Positions 1 to 9,951 of a DNA stretch of 64,000 nt are shown one piece after another. Below the pieces are notes generated by a model. That model saw only the letters and a program-made list of their open reading frames with translations. It had not been told where the DNA came from and made no database searches. Both the position numbers and the translations under genes were made by a program. Source of the DNA: DASPSM01 sp963800135 (GTDB taxonomy: Bacteria; Planctomycetota; Planctomycetia; Planctomycetales; Planctomycetaceae); NCBI GenBank assembly GCA_963800135.1, contig CAWCZR010000016.1, positions 62,001 to 126,000 of the forward strand. The letters run 5' to 3'. Numbering within the stretch: the stretch's first letter is position 1; every line of letters begins with the position of its first letter.

Positions 1-2400
1 TTCGCTGCCGCTGGGCAGGCCGATGCGCGGGACAAATTCGGGAGAATAGGGAAGCGTGACGGCCGGGCCGCGGACGAATTTCCGTTCGCCCGTTTTGACC
101 AGCGTGCGGTACGTGCCGGTGCGGTCCATGCGGAAGCGGGCTTCCAGCGTGTCGGGGCCGGTCCAGGTGAAGTCGGGCGTGAGCGGTTCCTCCCGCTCGG
201 CTCCGGGCGGAACGACGATCAGAGTCGGCGGACCTTGTCGCGATTTGTCCGCGCGATCGGGATCGAGCTCGACCGTGGCGACGGCGTCCTCGCCCGCCCG
301 ATCGATCCGCACGAAGACGTCGTCCGGACTGGGGCTGCCCAACAGCCAGCGGACGTGCGTGATCAGAAAATCGTTGGCCTTATCCCAGCGGCCGAACTGC
401 CCGGCGTACTTGCCGTCGACCTCCAGCGTGAGCGCGGCCACGCGGCCCAGTCCGCGGTACCAAAATGCCGACCACGGAGCCTGATATTCGTCCTGAGAAA
501 CGACCGCTGGCGTGGCCTCCGGCTTGAGATAGCAGAGGTTGTAACCGTCGACGTTGGGGAAGGATCCGCTGCCCAGCTCGCCCATCAGGCGGGATTGGCC
601 AACGAGCTGTCCCGGAATGCCCTGCGGGTGGGCGTCTTCCTTTTTGATGAAGGTGTTGCGGGCGATGTTCATCGTGTCTTGCGTGAACAGCCGCGGCAGC
701 TCGAGCGGATCGTTGGCGAACATGATTTCCCCACCGCCCCGCTTGGCGATGTCCTTGAGGAGTTCGGAGTCGCTGTCGTGATCGGTGCCCAGGCCAATCA
801 CGCTGACGGTGATGCCGCCGTCGGCGAGTTTGCGGATCACGGTCTTGTAGTCGTCGGGCTTTTCGCTGTCGTTGGCGTCGGCGAAGAGGATGATGTGCCG
901 CGTGGAATAATCTTCCGCCTTGGTCAGCTGCTCGCCGGCCGCGACGAGAGCGTCGTAGATGTAGATGCCGCCGCCCGCGCTCTCGATCTTGAGCACCTTC
1001 GAGCAGATGGCCTCGGTGTCTTCGACGGGCCCCATCGGTTGAATGACGTGAGCGACGGTATCGACGGCGAGGACCGACACCATGTCGCCCTCCGACAGCA
1101 GGCGGACGCACTCGGCCGTCCCCAGGTCGGCCAGGTCCATCTTAGTTTTGCCCCCTCCGATGGGCACCGCCATGCTTCCCGAACGATCGAGGGCGATGGT
1201 AATGGCTACGCGATTCTTGCGGTGCTCGTGCCGCAGTTCCATCGAAACGGGCAAGAGCGAGTCGAGCGGGCTCTTGAAGTAACCGCCGACGCCGAAGCTG
1301 CGTTCGCCGCCGGTCAGCAAAAAGCCGCCTCCCAAGTCCTCGACGTACTGGGCCAGGTGCTCCATCCGCACGCGGCCGAGCGCCGACGCGGGCACGTTCT
1401 CGACGACGACGGCCCGATAGCGATCCAGCACGTCGGGCGACAAGGGCGACTTGCCGGCCGCCTGGAAGTCGACCGGAATGTGGGCCGATTGGAGGGCCCG
1501 CCCGAGCGCCCCCTCTTTCCCATCGTTATTGACGACCAGCACCCGCGGACCGGCATCCACGAAGACGACGCCCGCCCCCACGTTGTTTTCCGCGAGCGGA
1601 TCGCCCGGCACCTCGACCTCGACTTTGTAGGGCTGCATACCGCCCTGTTCCAGCAGGTCGCGAAACGTGAGCCGGTTACGACCGGAGACGAAGTCCGCCT
1701 CCCGCCGCGCGATCAACTTCGAGCCGCGGAACACGCGAACCTGCCCGTGGGCCTCGCGATCGGCGTAAATGTCGACCGTGAATTGGAACGGCTCGCGGGG
1801 AGTGACCGAATCGGGAAGCTGGATCGACTCGACCGCCACGTCGCCCAGGCGCGGCCGCTCGAAGGGCCGATAGTCGATCGGCACGCCTTCTTCGCGAGCA
1901 CGCCGGGCCGCGGACAGCGGATCGGCCCCGTTGGCTTCGCCGTCGGAGAGGACCAAAAGGCGGGCCGGGCGATTCTTGTCGACCAGGTTGAGGGACGTCG
2001 CAATGGCGTCGGACAAATCGCTGCCGTCCGGCTGGATCTCCTTGGTGAAGGCGCCCAGCGACGCGTTGTCGGAAAGCGGACGCTCGATCTGGGCTTTGCC
2101 GCCGAACGTCACCACGGCCACGCGGTCGCCCGTTTTGCGATTGCGTTCGAGATCGTGAATCAGCGCCAACACGCTGTCCTGGGCGGCCGCAGGCATCGAC
2201 CGCGAGCGATCGGCCACGACGACGATGTCGATCCCTTTGCCGCCCACGTCGATCCGCGGACCGGCCAGCGCCGTGATCAGCGCCACCAGGAGCGCGATCC
2301 GCAGCCCCGCGGTGACGCCGGTCGCCCGGTTGAGACGCGTGAAGGCAATTCCCGCGGGAATCGCCAACAGCAGCACCTCGGGGTATTGGAACCAGATCAT
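1..2400 (-). CDS. VWA and GATase-like membrane protein, 3' end beyond window
   Basis: The frame is open from ATG at 2400 to the window edge, 800 codons without a stop, so the C-terminus is missing. Two N-terminal membrane segments (about residues 7-22 and 31-48) are followed by a first von Willebrand A-like domain (DRSRS at 64-68), a segment resembling the glutamine-amidotransferase-like fold (about 280-375), and a second VWA domain with a full MIDAS motif DRSGS at 405-409. This order is typical of planctomycete proteins at the end of MoxR/DUF58 operons. The likely role is a membrane-anchored, metal-dependent protein-interaction module assembled with the MoxR chaperone; substrates are unknown. 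It is the last gene seen in the operon, beginning 108 bases after the BatA stop. Confidence 0.85.
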   Translation of the reverse strand, partial: MIWFQYPEVLLLAIPAGIAFTRLNRATGVTAGLRIALLVALITALAGPRIDVGGKGIDIVVVADRSRSMPAAAQDSVLALIHDLERNRKTGDRVAVVTFGGKAQIERPLSDNASLGAFTKEIQPDGSDLSDAIATSLNLVDKNRPARLLVLSDGEANGADPLSAARRAREEGVPIDYRPFERPRLGDVAVESIQLPDSVTPREPFQFTVDIYADREAHGQVRVFRGSKLIARREADFVSGRNRLTFRDLLEQGGMQPYKVEVEVPGDPLAENNVGAGVVFVDAGPRVLVVNNDGKEGALGRALQSAHIPVDFQAAGKSPLSPDVLDRYRAVVVENVPASALGRVRMEHLAQYVEDLGGGFLLTGGERSFGVGGYFKSPLDSLLPVSMELRHEHRKNRVAITIALDRSGSMAVPIGGGKTKMDLADLGTAECVRLLSEGDMVSVLAVDTVAHVIQPMGPVEDTEAICSKVLKIESAGGGIYIYDALVAAGEQLTKAEDYSTRHIILFADANDSEKPDDYKTVIRKLADGGITVSVIGLGTDHDSDSELLKDIAKRGGGEIMFANDPLELPRLFTQDTMNIARNTFIKKEDAHPQGIPGQLVGQSRLMGELGSGSFPNVDGYNLCYLKPEATPAVVSQDEYQAPWSAFWYRGLGRVAALTLEVDGKYAGQFGRWDKANDFLITHVRWLLGSPSPDDVFVRIDRAGEDAVATVELDPDRADKSRQGPPTLIVVPPGAEREEPLTPDFTWTGPDTLEARFRMDRTGTYRTLVKTGERKFVRGPAVTLPYSPEFVPRIGLPSGSE

Positions 2401-2508
2401 GGAACCGCTCGTCGGGCCCGGGCCTGCCGATCGAGAACGAACCAGTCGGCCAACAGGGCGACCAGAATGACGGCGATTCCCGCCGCAATCAGCCAGGAGA
2501 ACGGATCA

Positions 2509-4242
2509 TCAGAGACGATAACTCAAGGCGGGCGGTTCGCTCACGGCGTCGCGCACGCCCGGCCCAAGCGTGCTCAGGTTCGATTCGACGGGATCGTGAA
2601 AATTGACCGCGAACCGTCCCAGCGATCGATCGCCTTCGCGGACCTCGTAAATGCCGGCCTGCTGCAGCGGAGGGATTTCGACGATCGACCCCCGGGCCAG
2701 CGGCACGGTCTTGCTGCCAATGACCAAGGTCAGCGGATCGCTGCCGTGATCGCCCGCGTTGGGGCGGAACGTGATCTCTTCGTTGAGGCGATAATTCCAA
2801 CGCTTGAGCCCGGGGAGGGCGTCGCGGCACATCTCGACGAGGTTTTTGACCAGGATCGGCCAGTCGGGACTTTCGGCGAGGTTCGAGCGGGCAAAATCGA
2901 GATTGAGCAAATAGGCGGCCGTTTGCGTGCCGGCGAGCCGACTCAACAGCAGCTGCTTGCCTGCACTCACCAGAGGCGTGGCCTCGAGTTGCTTTCCTGC
3001 GACAGAAACAGGCTGCACACCGCCGAAAACAACGCCTCCCAACACGACGCCGTCCAACAATGGGTGCCGCTTCTCGAGCAAGTAAGGGCCGACGAGATCC
3101 TTCGCCTGTTTGCGAGCCGGCTCGGACCCATCGATTGGACCGATTCCCAGCCAGGTCAGGCCAGTCTGCGACGGCGGCAGTTTGGCGGCTTCGCCAATCA
3201 AGAGCTGCGCGTCGGCCGGCGAGCCGAGCTGGGTCTCCGAGATGCCTGCGAGGGCCCGTTGCACGGGGCGCACGGCTGCAGAATCAGCTGGCAGCGAAAT
3301 CGTGATCGTCACCGTGCGGACCTTGGGCTCGATCAGTGTGACATGGTTGTCAACTTCCAGTCCGTCGCCCGGGGAATGTGTGTCGACTGTCAGTTCGCCC
3401 AAGCCGCCGCGGACATCGGTCTCGAGCGAGGCGTCGGCTCCCGCCTGCAGCGAAAGCGTCTTCGCAAACAACTCTTGCTCGCCGTGGCGGCCGCGGACCT
3501 GCACGTCGGTCGGTTTCTTACCCAAGTTGGCGATCCGCAGGAAGACGCGGCCTTTGTTGGCCTTGGGATCGAACGTCCAACGGGCCGCGGTGATGGCCGT
3601 GTTTTCCAGCGGCTGCCCGAGCGAGACGATCTCCATTGTTTTTGGGGTCGGCGCCGATTTGGGGGGCAGGTGGTTCGTCAGGAACACGATCCGCCCGCTG
3701 CTCTCGGAGAGCTGGGCGGCCAGATCCCAGGCCGGCTCGAAGTCGTGCGCCAGGGCCTGCGGGTTCCATCCGTCGAGCGCGGCCTGCGCCTTGGCCAGAG
3801 GCACCGCGGGGCCGGTGAGCAATTCGGGGCGGCGTCCGGTGACGATCAGCGTGGCGACGCTACCGGACGGCAGCCTTTGGAAGCGGCGGACGATTTCCTC
3901 GACGGCCTCTTCGCGAAACGACTTTCGTCCCGGCGGACGGGCCTGCATCGACGCCGAGTTGTCCAACACAACGATCACGTGTTCGACGCGGCGCGACTCG
4001 GCCCAGCGCGGCTGAGCCAGCACGAGCGACAACACGGCGGCTGCCAGCAACTCCAGCAACAAAGACGCCGTAATCGGCAGACGCTCGCGGCGCCGGCCGG
4101 CCTCGCGGACCTGCGTTTGCACGCCCCACAGGTGCAGCCCGCCGATCAACAAAGGCGGAAACCGCCGGTAATACAGATGCAGAATGAGAATGGCCGGGAC
4201 TGCCAGCAGGCCGAGCAATCCCAACGGGTTGGCAAAGCTCAT
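2509..4242 (-). CDS. BatA-type VWA membrane protein (C-terminal helix out of frame)
   Basis: 577 residues. The N-terminus has the BatA signature: a hydrophobic helix at about 7-24, a second at 60-77, and a VWA domain starting VLDNSAS (93-98, MIDAS-like). The middle is an aerotolerance/BatA-like extracellular region. The frame stops right after ALSYRL at 2509. In the next frame, 2508 down to 2398, the DNA encodes DDPFSWLIAAGIAVILVALL and then a basic tail, which looks like the C-terminal membrane anchor expected in this family. No ATG lies in that frame, so a frameshift near 2509-2513 (extra base or two missing) is more likely than a separate gene. It belongs to the MoxR operon, 39 bases after the DUF58 gene. 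Confidence 0.85.
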   Translation of the reverse strand: MSFANPLGLLGLLAVPAILILHLYYRRFPPLLIGGLHLWGVQTQVREAGRRRERLPITASLLLELLAAAVLSLVLAQPRWAESRRVEHVIVVLDNSASMQARPPGRKSFREEAVEEIVRRFQRLPSGSVATLIVTGRRPELLTGPAVPLAKAQAALDGWNPQALAHDFEPAWDLAAQLSESSGRIVFLTNHLPPKSAPTPKTMEIVSLGQPLENTAITAARWTFDPKANKGRVFLRIANLGKKPTDVQVRGRHGEQELFAKTLSLQAGADASLETDVRGGLGELTVDTHSPGDGLEVDNHVTLIEPKVRTVTITISLPADSAAVRPVQRALAGISETQLGSPADAQLLIGEAAKLPPSQTGLTWLGIGPIDGSEPARKQAKDLVGPYLLEKRHPLLDGVVLGGVVFGGVQPVSVAGKQLEATPLVSAGKQLLLSRLAGTQTAAYLLNLDFARSNLAESPDWPILVKNLVEMCRDALPGLKRWNYRLNEEITFRPNAGDHGSDPLTLVIGSKTVPLARGSIVEIPPLQQAGIYEVREGDRSLGRFAVNFHDPVESNLSTLGPGVRDAVSEPPALSYRL

Positions 4243-4281
4243 CGGTGCATCTCGGCGACGGCGAACGGTCGCTTTCTGGCT

Positions 4282-5151
4282 TCAGGCGGCCGGGACCAGC
4301 AGTCCGGCCTGGGTCAGATCGTTGCGGCACAAACTCGGCAAACCCCGATCGGCCACCAGCGTCACGAACCGCCCGTGCGCCGCACGGCAACCGCGCCGCA
4401 GCCCCTCCTGCACGCGGCCGAGCCGTTCGCGGTAGGCGGCGACCGTTTTGCGATCCAGGAGCAAGTCGACGCTTCCTTGCGTCTCGACATCGATCAGCCG
4501 CCGTCCTTCGCTGGGGGACGGATCGGCTTCCCACTCGTTCAAAAGCTGCACCAGCCACAAGGCGCCCGCCTCGCGCGACAGTCGGCGGACAAGCGCATCG
4601 GAATCGTGAGGAAAGAGAAAATCGGAGACGACGATCCGCACGGCCTGCCGTTTGAGCGGCACGACGTTGTCCGCGATCAATTCCTCCAGGGTGGCCGTGC
4701 CCGAAAAGGGGAGCGAGGCCAGATTGTCGAGCGCCTCCAGCGACAGGAGCCGCGAAGGACGCGCGTCGTCGAGCAGTACCACGCTGGGGCGGCCGCCGAC
4801 TCGCGCGGACAACAGGGCAAACATCGCGGCAAGCTGCCGGGCCACGCGGGGCTTGGCGTCGCCGCCGGTGGTCATCGAGCGGCTGGCGTCGAGCAGAATT
4901 TCGGTGCGGGGGCTGATCTCTTCGCGATAGAGACGGACCATCAAGGAGTCGCTGCGGGCATAGGCCGACCAGTCGACGTGCCGAATGTCGTCGCCCGGCA
5001 GATACTCGCGATATTCCTGAAATTCGAGCGAACTGCCCGTACCGCGACCAAGCAACTCGCCGGACGACCCCGCCACAGGCAGCCGGGGCGAGGCGAGGCG
5101 ATAGGCGGCCAAGGCCTGCTGAACTTCGGGATCGTGCCGTACGGATTTCAT
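4282..5151 (-). CDS. DUF58 domain protein
   Basis: 289 residues with the DUF58 hallmark EFQEYREYLPGDDIRHVDW at about 43-61, followed by a VWA-like strand with DASRS at 88-92. Proteins of this family are almost always encoded with MoxR AAA ATPases and are thought to be MoxR clients or partners that link it to VWA membrane proteins; the biochemical function is not established. No membrane segment is evident, so it is probably cytoplasmic or peripheral. It starts 13 bases after the stop of the ABC permease and precedes the BatA-type gene, so the three are almost certainly co-transcribed. Confidence 0.9.
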   Translation of the reverse strand: MKSVRHDPEVQQALAAYRLASPRLPVAGSSGELLGRGTGSSLEFQEYREYLPGDDIRHVDWSAYARSDSLMVRLYREEISPRTEILLDASRSMTTGGDAKPRVARQLAAMFALLSARVGGRPSVVLLDDARPSRLLSLEALDNLASLPFSGTATLEELIADNVVPLKRQAVRIVVSDFLFPHDSDALVRRLSREAGALWLVQLLNEWEADPSPSEGRRLIDVETQGSVDLLLDRKTVAAYRERLGRVQEGLRRGCRAAHGRFVTLVADRGLPSLCRNDLTQAGLLVPAA

Positions 5152-5164
5152 GACTCGATCCGTT

Positions 5165-6748
5165 TCACGACGTGGCGGCGCCTGGTTCGAGCACCATCCC
5201 GGTCAGGGCAGCCTGCGCCTCTTTGCGTCGAGCGACCTCGAGCTCAATCTCACCGCGAACAGGATTGCGCAGGACTTCGCGAAACGCGCGGACCATCGCC
5301 CGCCCATTGATGGCGATCGCTAACACCGCGCCGATCGCCCCCTCAATAACCGGAAGGGAGTTATTCGTGTGGTCCTCCATGATGTCGTTGATCGTCACGA
5401 TGGGAAAAACAATGTCGATCGGCTGGAAGGTGTTGTCGCGAAAGTTCGACAAGAAGTGCCAGAGGAATTCCAGCAGCACGAGCAGCAGATTGATCAAGAG
5501 CAAGAGCGCAATGAGATGTCCCGGCGAGAAATTTGTCATCACGGTACGGAAGAGCCGTGTCAGAAAGGCGCCGGCCCCCATGTAAATTACGGCGTACGCG
5601 ATCGTGGTTTCCGCCGCGGCCCATTCCCGCGACGTCGAGTGCAGATGCGTGGTGGCCGCCTTGCTTTCCAGATTCATCGCCAGAATGGCGAGCACTGTCA
5701 TGAGGCCGATGGACCCCAATCCGAAGATCAATCCCCGGGTTCCGCCCGGCAGGAAGGGAACCCAAACCGCCCGCATCCAGCGCGAACGCGGCAGCCCCCG
5801 CGCGACGCGGCGCGAAAGCCCGTCGGCCTCGGCAATGACAAACAGCCCGGCGATGGTGAGGAAAATGCTCGTCAGCGTGACCATCACGTAGATGTTCATG
5901 TCGGCGAACGAACTCTTGAACAAGGCGACATAGCCCAAGATGGCCAGCCAGCCGATCAGCCACTGAGCGGTCACCGTCAGGCGAATTCCCGAGCTGCGGT
6001 TGTCCGATTCGAAGGTCAGCTGGGCGATCGCGACCTGCTGACAGAGATACGAACCGGAGAGGGCGAAGAACACAGCGATGGCAATGCCCCACCAGGTGGA
6101 GGCTTCGCCCAGCGACAGATTGGCTTGGAAGGTGAACGAGGCGAAAATGAACAGGCCGATGAACGCCAGGACGATCACACCCAACGAGCCGAAGGCTTGG
6201 GAGATTCTGTTCTTCGTTTGCGCTCCGATCGCCAGCCCGACGGACGAGAACGCGAACGACACAACCAAGAGGATCCCCAGGTTGAACATCGTGCGGACGA
6301 AGTCGAAGCCGGGCAGCAGCGACGTAAACGCGATGAACGGGGTAATCGCCGAGAAGTAGACCAGTACCTGAACCAGCGCACTGAGCGACTTGCCCCACAC
6401 GATCTGCGGGGGTGACATCGCGGTGATCTGCACCAACTCGAGCGTGTTCTCGGCCCGCTCTTCGACGATGCTGCGAAACGCCGCAAAGGGGACGATCACG
6501 AGCGACGCCACACATAGGATCAAGAAGAACAGGATGAAGAAGCCCTCGGCCGACGAGCCGTACTCGATCGAATCGCCCGTCATCGTGATGCCGAAGATCG
6601 AACCGCCCCAGGCCACCAGCAACAACAGCACGAACGTGCCGACGAACTGCCGGCTCTTGAGCGATTGTCGCACTTCTTTCACGACGATGGCGTTGCAGTG
6701 ATCTCCAAAGCGTTCCAGCCGACGGATCGCGAGCGGGAGGCTGCTCAT
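5165..6748 (-). CDS. ABC transporter permease (ABC-2 type)
   Basis: 527 residues from ATG at 6748; that ATG overlaps the TGA of the upstream ATPase gene as ATGA, which is why this start was chosen over an in-frame candidate 111 bases further upstream. About ten to twelve hydrophobic segments are visible, beginning around residue 30 with the KEVRQSLKSRQFVGTF region typical of ABC-2/GldF-like permeases. It should form a membrane exporter with the ATPase encoded immediately upstream. The substrate is unknown. Placement of this ATPase-permease pair inside a MoxR/DUF58/VWA operon suggests a shared role at the cell envelope. Confidence 0.88.
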   Translation of the reverse strand: MSSLPLAIRRLERFGDHCNAIVVKEVRQSLKSRQFVGTFVLLLLVAWGGSIFGITMTGDSIEYGSSAEGFFILFFLILCVASLVIVPFAAFRSIVEERAENTLELVQITAMSPPQIVWGKSLSALVQVLVYFSAITPFIAFTSLLPGFDFVRTMFNLGILLVVSFAFSSVGLAIGAQTKNRISQAFGSLGVIVLAFIGLFIFASFTFQANLSLGEASTWWGIAIAVFFALSGSYLCQQVAIAQLTFESDNRSSGIRLTVTAQWLIGWLAILGYVALFKSSFADMNIYVMVTLTSIFLTIAGLFVIAEADGLSRRVARGLPRSRWMRAVWVPFLPGGTRGLIFGLGSIGLMTVLAILAMNLESKAATTHLHSTSREWAAAETTIAYAVIYMGAGAFLTRLFRTVMTNFSPGHLIALLLLINLLLVLLEFLWHFLSNFRDNTFQPIDIVFPIVTINDIMEDHTNNSLPVIEGAIGAVLAIAINGRAMVRAFREVLRNPVRGEIELEVARRKEAQAALTGMVLEPGAATS

Positions 6749-7764
6749 TGGGTCACCCCCTTGGTGATCGCCAGGAAAGCGTCCTCGAGCGTTTCGCTGC
6801 GCCCCCGGAACTCCACGACGTCCAGATTCTCCCGCACCATGAGACGCAGCAGATCGCACAGGCCCGCCTCGTCGCCGGTGAATTCGAACGTCGCCGTCTG
6901 CGCCACCACGGTCACGCCGCTGGCCAGCGGCTGTTCCAAGAGCAACCGCTCGAGCCGCTCGACGTCGCGGAGCACGCGGACGCAGACGGCTGCGCCGGTC
7001 GAGCGTCCCTGCGAGGCACGCTGGGCTTGCTGGATCTCGTCGATCGTCCCGCTAGCCAGGATGCGGCCCGCTTCGATGATGGCGGCCGAATCGCAGATTT
7101 CACCCAACTCGGTGAGGATATGCGAACTGATCAGCACCGTCTTTTTGAGTTCCCGCGCCAACAGCCGCACCAACTCCCGAAGCTCGATTCGGGCGCGAGG
7201 ATCGAGGCCCGCGGCCGGCTCGTCCAGGATCAACACGGCCGGGTCGTTGATCAATGTGCGGGCCAGCCCGAGACGCTGCGACAGGCCCTTCGACAGCGAA
7301 ACGACCGGCTTTTCGACAAGGGGCTTCAATTCGGTGAAGACGAGCACCCGCTCGACCGCGTCGCGACGGGCCGGCGGCGACAGGTTGTAGGCCCGCGCGA
7401 AGTAATCGATGTACTCCAGCACGTTCATGTTGGCGTATTTGCCAAAGCTGTCGGGCATGAAGCCGACGATCTTGCGGACCTTGTCAGGATCGTCGATCAC
7501 CGAGTAGCCGTTGATGAAAGCGTCGCCCGCCGTGGGCACATCGAGCGTCGCCAGAATTCGCATGGCCGTCGTTTTGCCGGCACCGTTAGGGCCGATGAAA
7601 CCGATCACCTGCCCGCGATACGCGCGAAACGAGACATCGTTGACGGCTTTCAGCCGGCCGAAATAGCGGTGCAGATGCCGACACTCGATCGCCGGCGTCG
7701 CGTTGCCGTTCGAGGCAACCGCGGGGGCGGGTGGAGTGCTGATTCGGGTTTGGCCGTCGCTCAT
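6745..7764 (-). CDS. ABC transporter ATP-binding protein
   Basis: 339 residues. Walker A GPNGAGKTT (about 58-66), ABC signature LSKGLSQRLGLARTL and Walker B VLILDEPAAGLD are intact, so this is a complete nucleotide-binding domain of the CcmA/ABC-2 class. The extra C-terminal region of about 90 residues is common in GldA/NodI-like ATPases. It is translationally coupled to the permease by a four-base ATGA overlap and lies 48 bases after the large membrane protein gene. It energises export by the adjacent permease; the cargo cannot be inferred. Confidence 0.93.
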   Translation of the reverse strand: MSDGQTRISTPPAPAVASNGNATPAIECRHLHRYFGRLKAVNDVSFRAYRGQVIGFIGPNGAGKTTAMRILATLDVPTAGDAFINGYSVIDDPDKVRKIVGFMPDSFGKYANMNVLEYIDYFARAYNLSPPARRDAVERVLVFTELKPLVEKPVVSLSKGLSQRLGLARTLINDPAVLILDEPAAGLDPRARIELRELVRLLARELKKTVLISSHILTELGEICDSAAIIEAGRILASGTIDEIQQAQRASQGRSTGAAVCVRVLRDVERLERLLLEQPLASGVTVVAQTATFEFTGDEAGLCDLLRLMVRENLDVVEFRGRSETLEDAFLAITKGVTQ

Positions 7765-7812
7765 GGATCGCGCGTGATTGAGGGATTGAGTGAGTTTGGA
7801 AATCGAGACATT

Positions 7813-9951
7813 TCAAAAATATCCGTTCAAGAGATGCAGGCTCATTTCGTCGGTCGTCGCCGGGACGCCCGTTTCCACGCCCGGGTTCTGTCGCAGCACG
7901 GCGACGTAGGACCGCGGGGCGAGTCCCTTCTTGCGCGGCAGCTCGATTCGCAAGCGGCCGATGCGGCTTTCCATCAGATTTCCAGAAAAGTCCGTCGTCA
8001 CGCTGCCGTGCATCATGTAGGCCATCCAGGCGCGGCCGCCGCGAAACGCGCTGGGGGTCGGCTCGACAAAACCGGCCGGCAGCGCGGGGCCGTTGTGATT
8101 GAGCAGCGCCACGAAGTCCGCCAGGTCGTCGGTCGTGGGCTCGGCGAGCGCGACGGTCGCGCCGGCGGCGACGGACCGACCCACATAGAAGTGCCCCGAC
8201 TCGTCGCTCGCGACGACCATCTCCAGTTCCCAAGGAAGCCCGTTCGAGAACTCGGCCTTGCCCGCAGTCTTCTTCAGATCGACGCGCGATCGCTGTTCGG
8301 CATTACGGACGGTGAAGAATTGCGTCCGCGTGCGGGCGGGCAGCCAGCCCGACGTCAGGTTCTGAGTTTCCGACCAATCGACGTAGCCGCTCGCCGGGTC
8401 GTTGGTCGTCGGGATCACCGGATAAACGGCCGTTTCGGGAGAAAACCGCATCCCCCCCGAAGGACTGACTCCGGCGAAGAGCGCGAGGCGGGCCATTGTC
8501 ACGGCTGTGTGGTTTCGCTGGTCGAGCACCGTCAGGCTGCGAATCCGCGATTTGGTCGCAAAGCCATGGGCGGCGACCGAGTAGCCGAGCAGCAGCACGC
8601 TGGTGCCGCACGCCAGCGCCGGCACCGTGAAGAGCAACAGCCAGAGCATCTTTTTTCGGGACAGGTAAAGGTAGTTCACCGGCCCGATGAGAATGCTGAA
8701 CAGCGTGATCAACACCAGAAAGGCGATGGTCGGAACGCCATGGATTCCCGGGTTCATGAACTTGAAGAAGTCCTTGGTCCCGATGTGCGGCGAAAAGCCA
8801 TGACGCACCGTCCAAGACGGCTCTCCACACGATTTGTCGAGCCAGAGCCAATCGTTGATCGTGCCCGGAAACGGACTACCCGGAAATGCGCAGACCGTGC
8901 CCAACATCAGCGAGCGCGTGCGAAAGGCATCGTTGCCCCCCGGCCAGGGAGGCTCGGGTGTTTTCGTCTTCGTCGTCGCGGGCTTTGTGGACTTTGGGGC
9001 GGCAGGTGTCACCGTCGGCATCCCGGGGCCGCCGTGAAAGACCACGCCCGGCGCGCCTTCCTCCGGTGTCACCGTGATCTCGCCGCTGGGTCGGTTGGCC
9101 GGCTCAGGGTGCTGCCACGTCGTCGACGACGTCTCGGGCGCCTCGACCAATCGATCGAGCCGCGACAGGGCGTCCGCGTCTTTGCCGACGTCATACACGA
9201 GCAAACTGCCGCCGGTTTGCACCCATTTCACGATCGCCGCCCGCACGGGATGCTCGAGTCGCTCCAACTCGTCCCGCGGGATCGCCAGGTAGTCGAGACC
9301 GCTGTAATCGATCCACGACTCGGGCAACAGGTCCGACGGCACAACGTTGGCCAACTGGGATGCGTCGATGGTGCCTCGCCCGTAGCCATAGCCGTAGCGG
9401 GGGGACGTGGCGGTGCCGGATTTGTGATTCCCCATATCGACGAAGCGGGCGCAGTCGACGGTCACGGGAGAAACCACGAGCAGGGCGGGCGGCGAGGGAC
9501 TCAAATACAGCCCCGACGGCACAGAGATTGACCGTTGATGGCCCTGAAGCGGACGCGATCCCTCGTAGACGTGCAACGTGCCGTCGCGCGGTTCCACGAG
9601 CGGCACCGAGAGCGTGAAGTGCACCGTCGCGTTTTGATCGACGCCGATGGCCCGCCGCACTCGCACAGAGTTTCCCTCTCCGTACGATTCGAACTCGAAG
9701 GTCAGGTCGCGGGGCTTGCCGTGATTGGTCACGCGGACGCGAATCGGCAGGTAACCCCCCTCCCCTCCTCCGGCCCAGCGCGTATCGCTACGGATCGTCA
9801 GGTCGTCCGCGTTTGTCGTGTGCTCGTTACCCGATCCGAATGCCGGGAGCGGCCCAATGGCCGCCACGAGCGCGAGTACGATGCCCACCGTGCGCAGGAC
9901 GCTCCCGGCGCAGCGCAGGCGAAGCAAAAAGTGTGGTCGCGGTGGCTTCAC
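7813..9951 (-). CDS. Large secreted/membrane protein of MoxR operon
   Basis: 712 residues. An N-terminal signal peptide or anchor (hydrophobic 17-37, ending near AFG), a beta-rich extracytoplasmic region, and then two adjacent membrane helices around residues 415-465, containing ILIGPVNYLYLSRKK. That IGPVNY-type motif with paired helices recurs in unnamed membrane proteins encoded next to MoxR ATPases. The function is unknown; I infer an envelope component working with the MoxR/VWA set. The ATG overlaps the stop of the MoxR gene by four bases (ATGA), so the two are translationally coupled. Confidence 0.8.
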   Translation of the reverse strand: MKPPRPHFLLRLRCAGSVLRTVGIVLALVAAIGPLPAFGSGNEHTTNADDLTIRSDTRWAGGGEGGYLPIRVRVTNHGKPRDLTFEFESYGEGNSVRVRRAIGVDQNATVHFTLSVPLVEPRDGTLHVYEGSRPLQGHQRSISVPSGLYLSPSPPALLVVSPVTVDCARFVDMGNHKSGTATSPRYGYGYGRGTIDASQLANVVPSDLLPESWIDYSGLDYLAIPRDELERLEHPVRAAIVKWVQTGGSLLVYDVGKDADALSRLDRLVEAPETSSTTWQHPEPANRPSGEITVTPEEGAPGVVFHGGPGMPTVTPAAPKSTKPATTKTKTPEPPWPGGNDAFRTRSLMLGTVCAFPGSPFPGTINDWLWLDKSCGEPSWTVRHGFSPHIGTKDFFKFMNPGIHGVPTIAFLVLITLFSILIGPVNYLYLSRKKMLWLLLFTVPALACGTSVLLLGYSVAAHGFATKSRIRSLTVLDQRNHTAVTMARLALFAGVSPSGGMRFSPETAVYPVIPTTNDPASGYVDWSETQNLTSGWLPARTRTQFFTVRNAEQRSRVDLKKTAGKAEFSNGLPWELEMVVASDESGHFYVGRSVAAGATVALAEPTTDDLADFVALLNHNGPALPAGFVEPTPSAFRGGRAWMAYMMHGSVTTDFSGNLMESRIGRLRIELPRKKGLAPRSYVAVLRQNPGVETGVPATTDEMSLHLLNGYF

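Noticed and set aside
235..5310. Very long plus-strand open frame (1691 codons)
   Set aside because: It is antisense to three genuine minus-strand genes; its translation is rich in H, R, Q and G without family similarity, a usual by-product of GC-rich coding DNA.
6748..9531. Long plus-strand open frame (927 codons) and similar ones at 9813 and elsewhere
   Set aside because: Antisense shadows of the ABC and membrane-protein genes; no ribosome-binding site or conserved motif.
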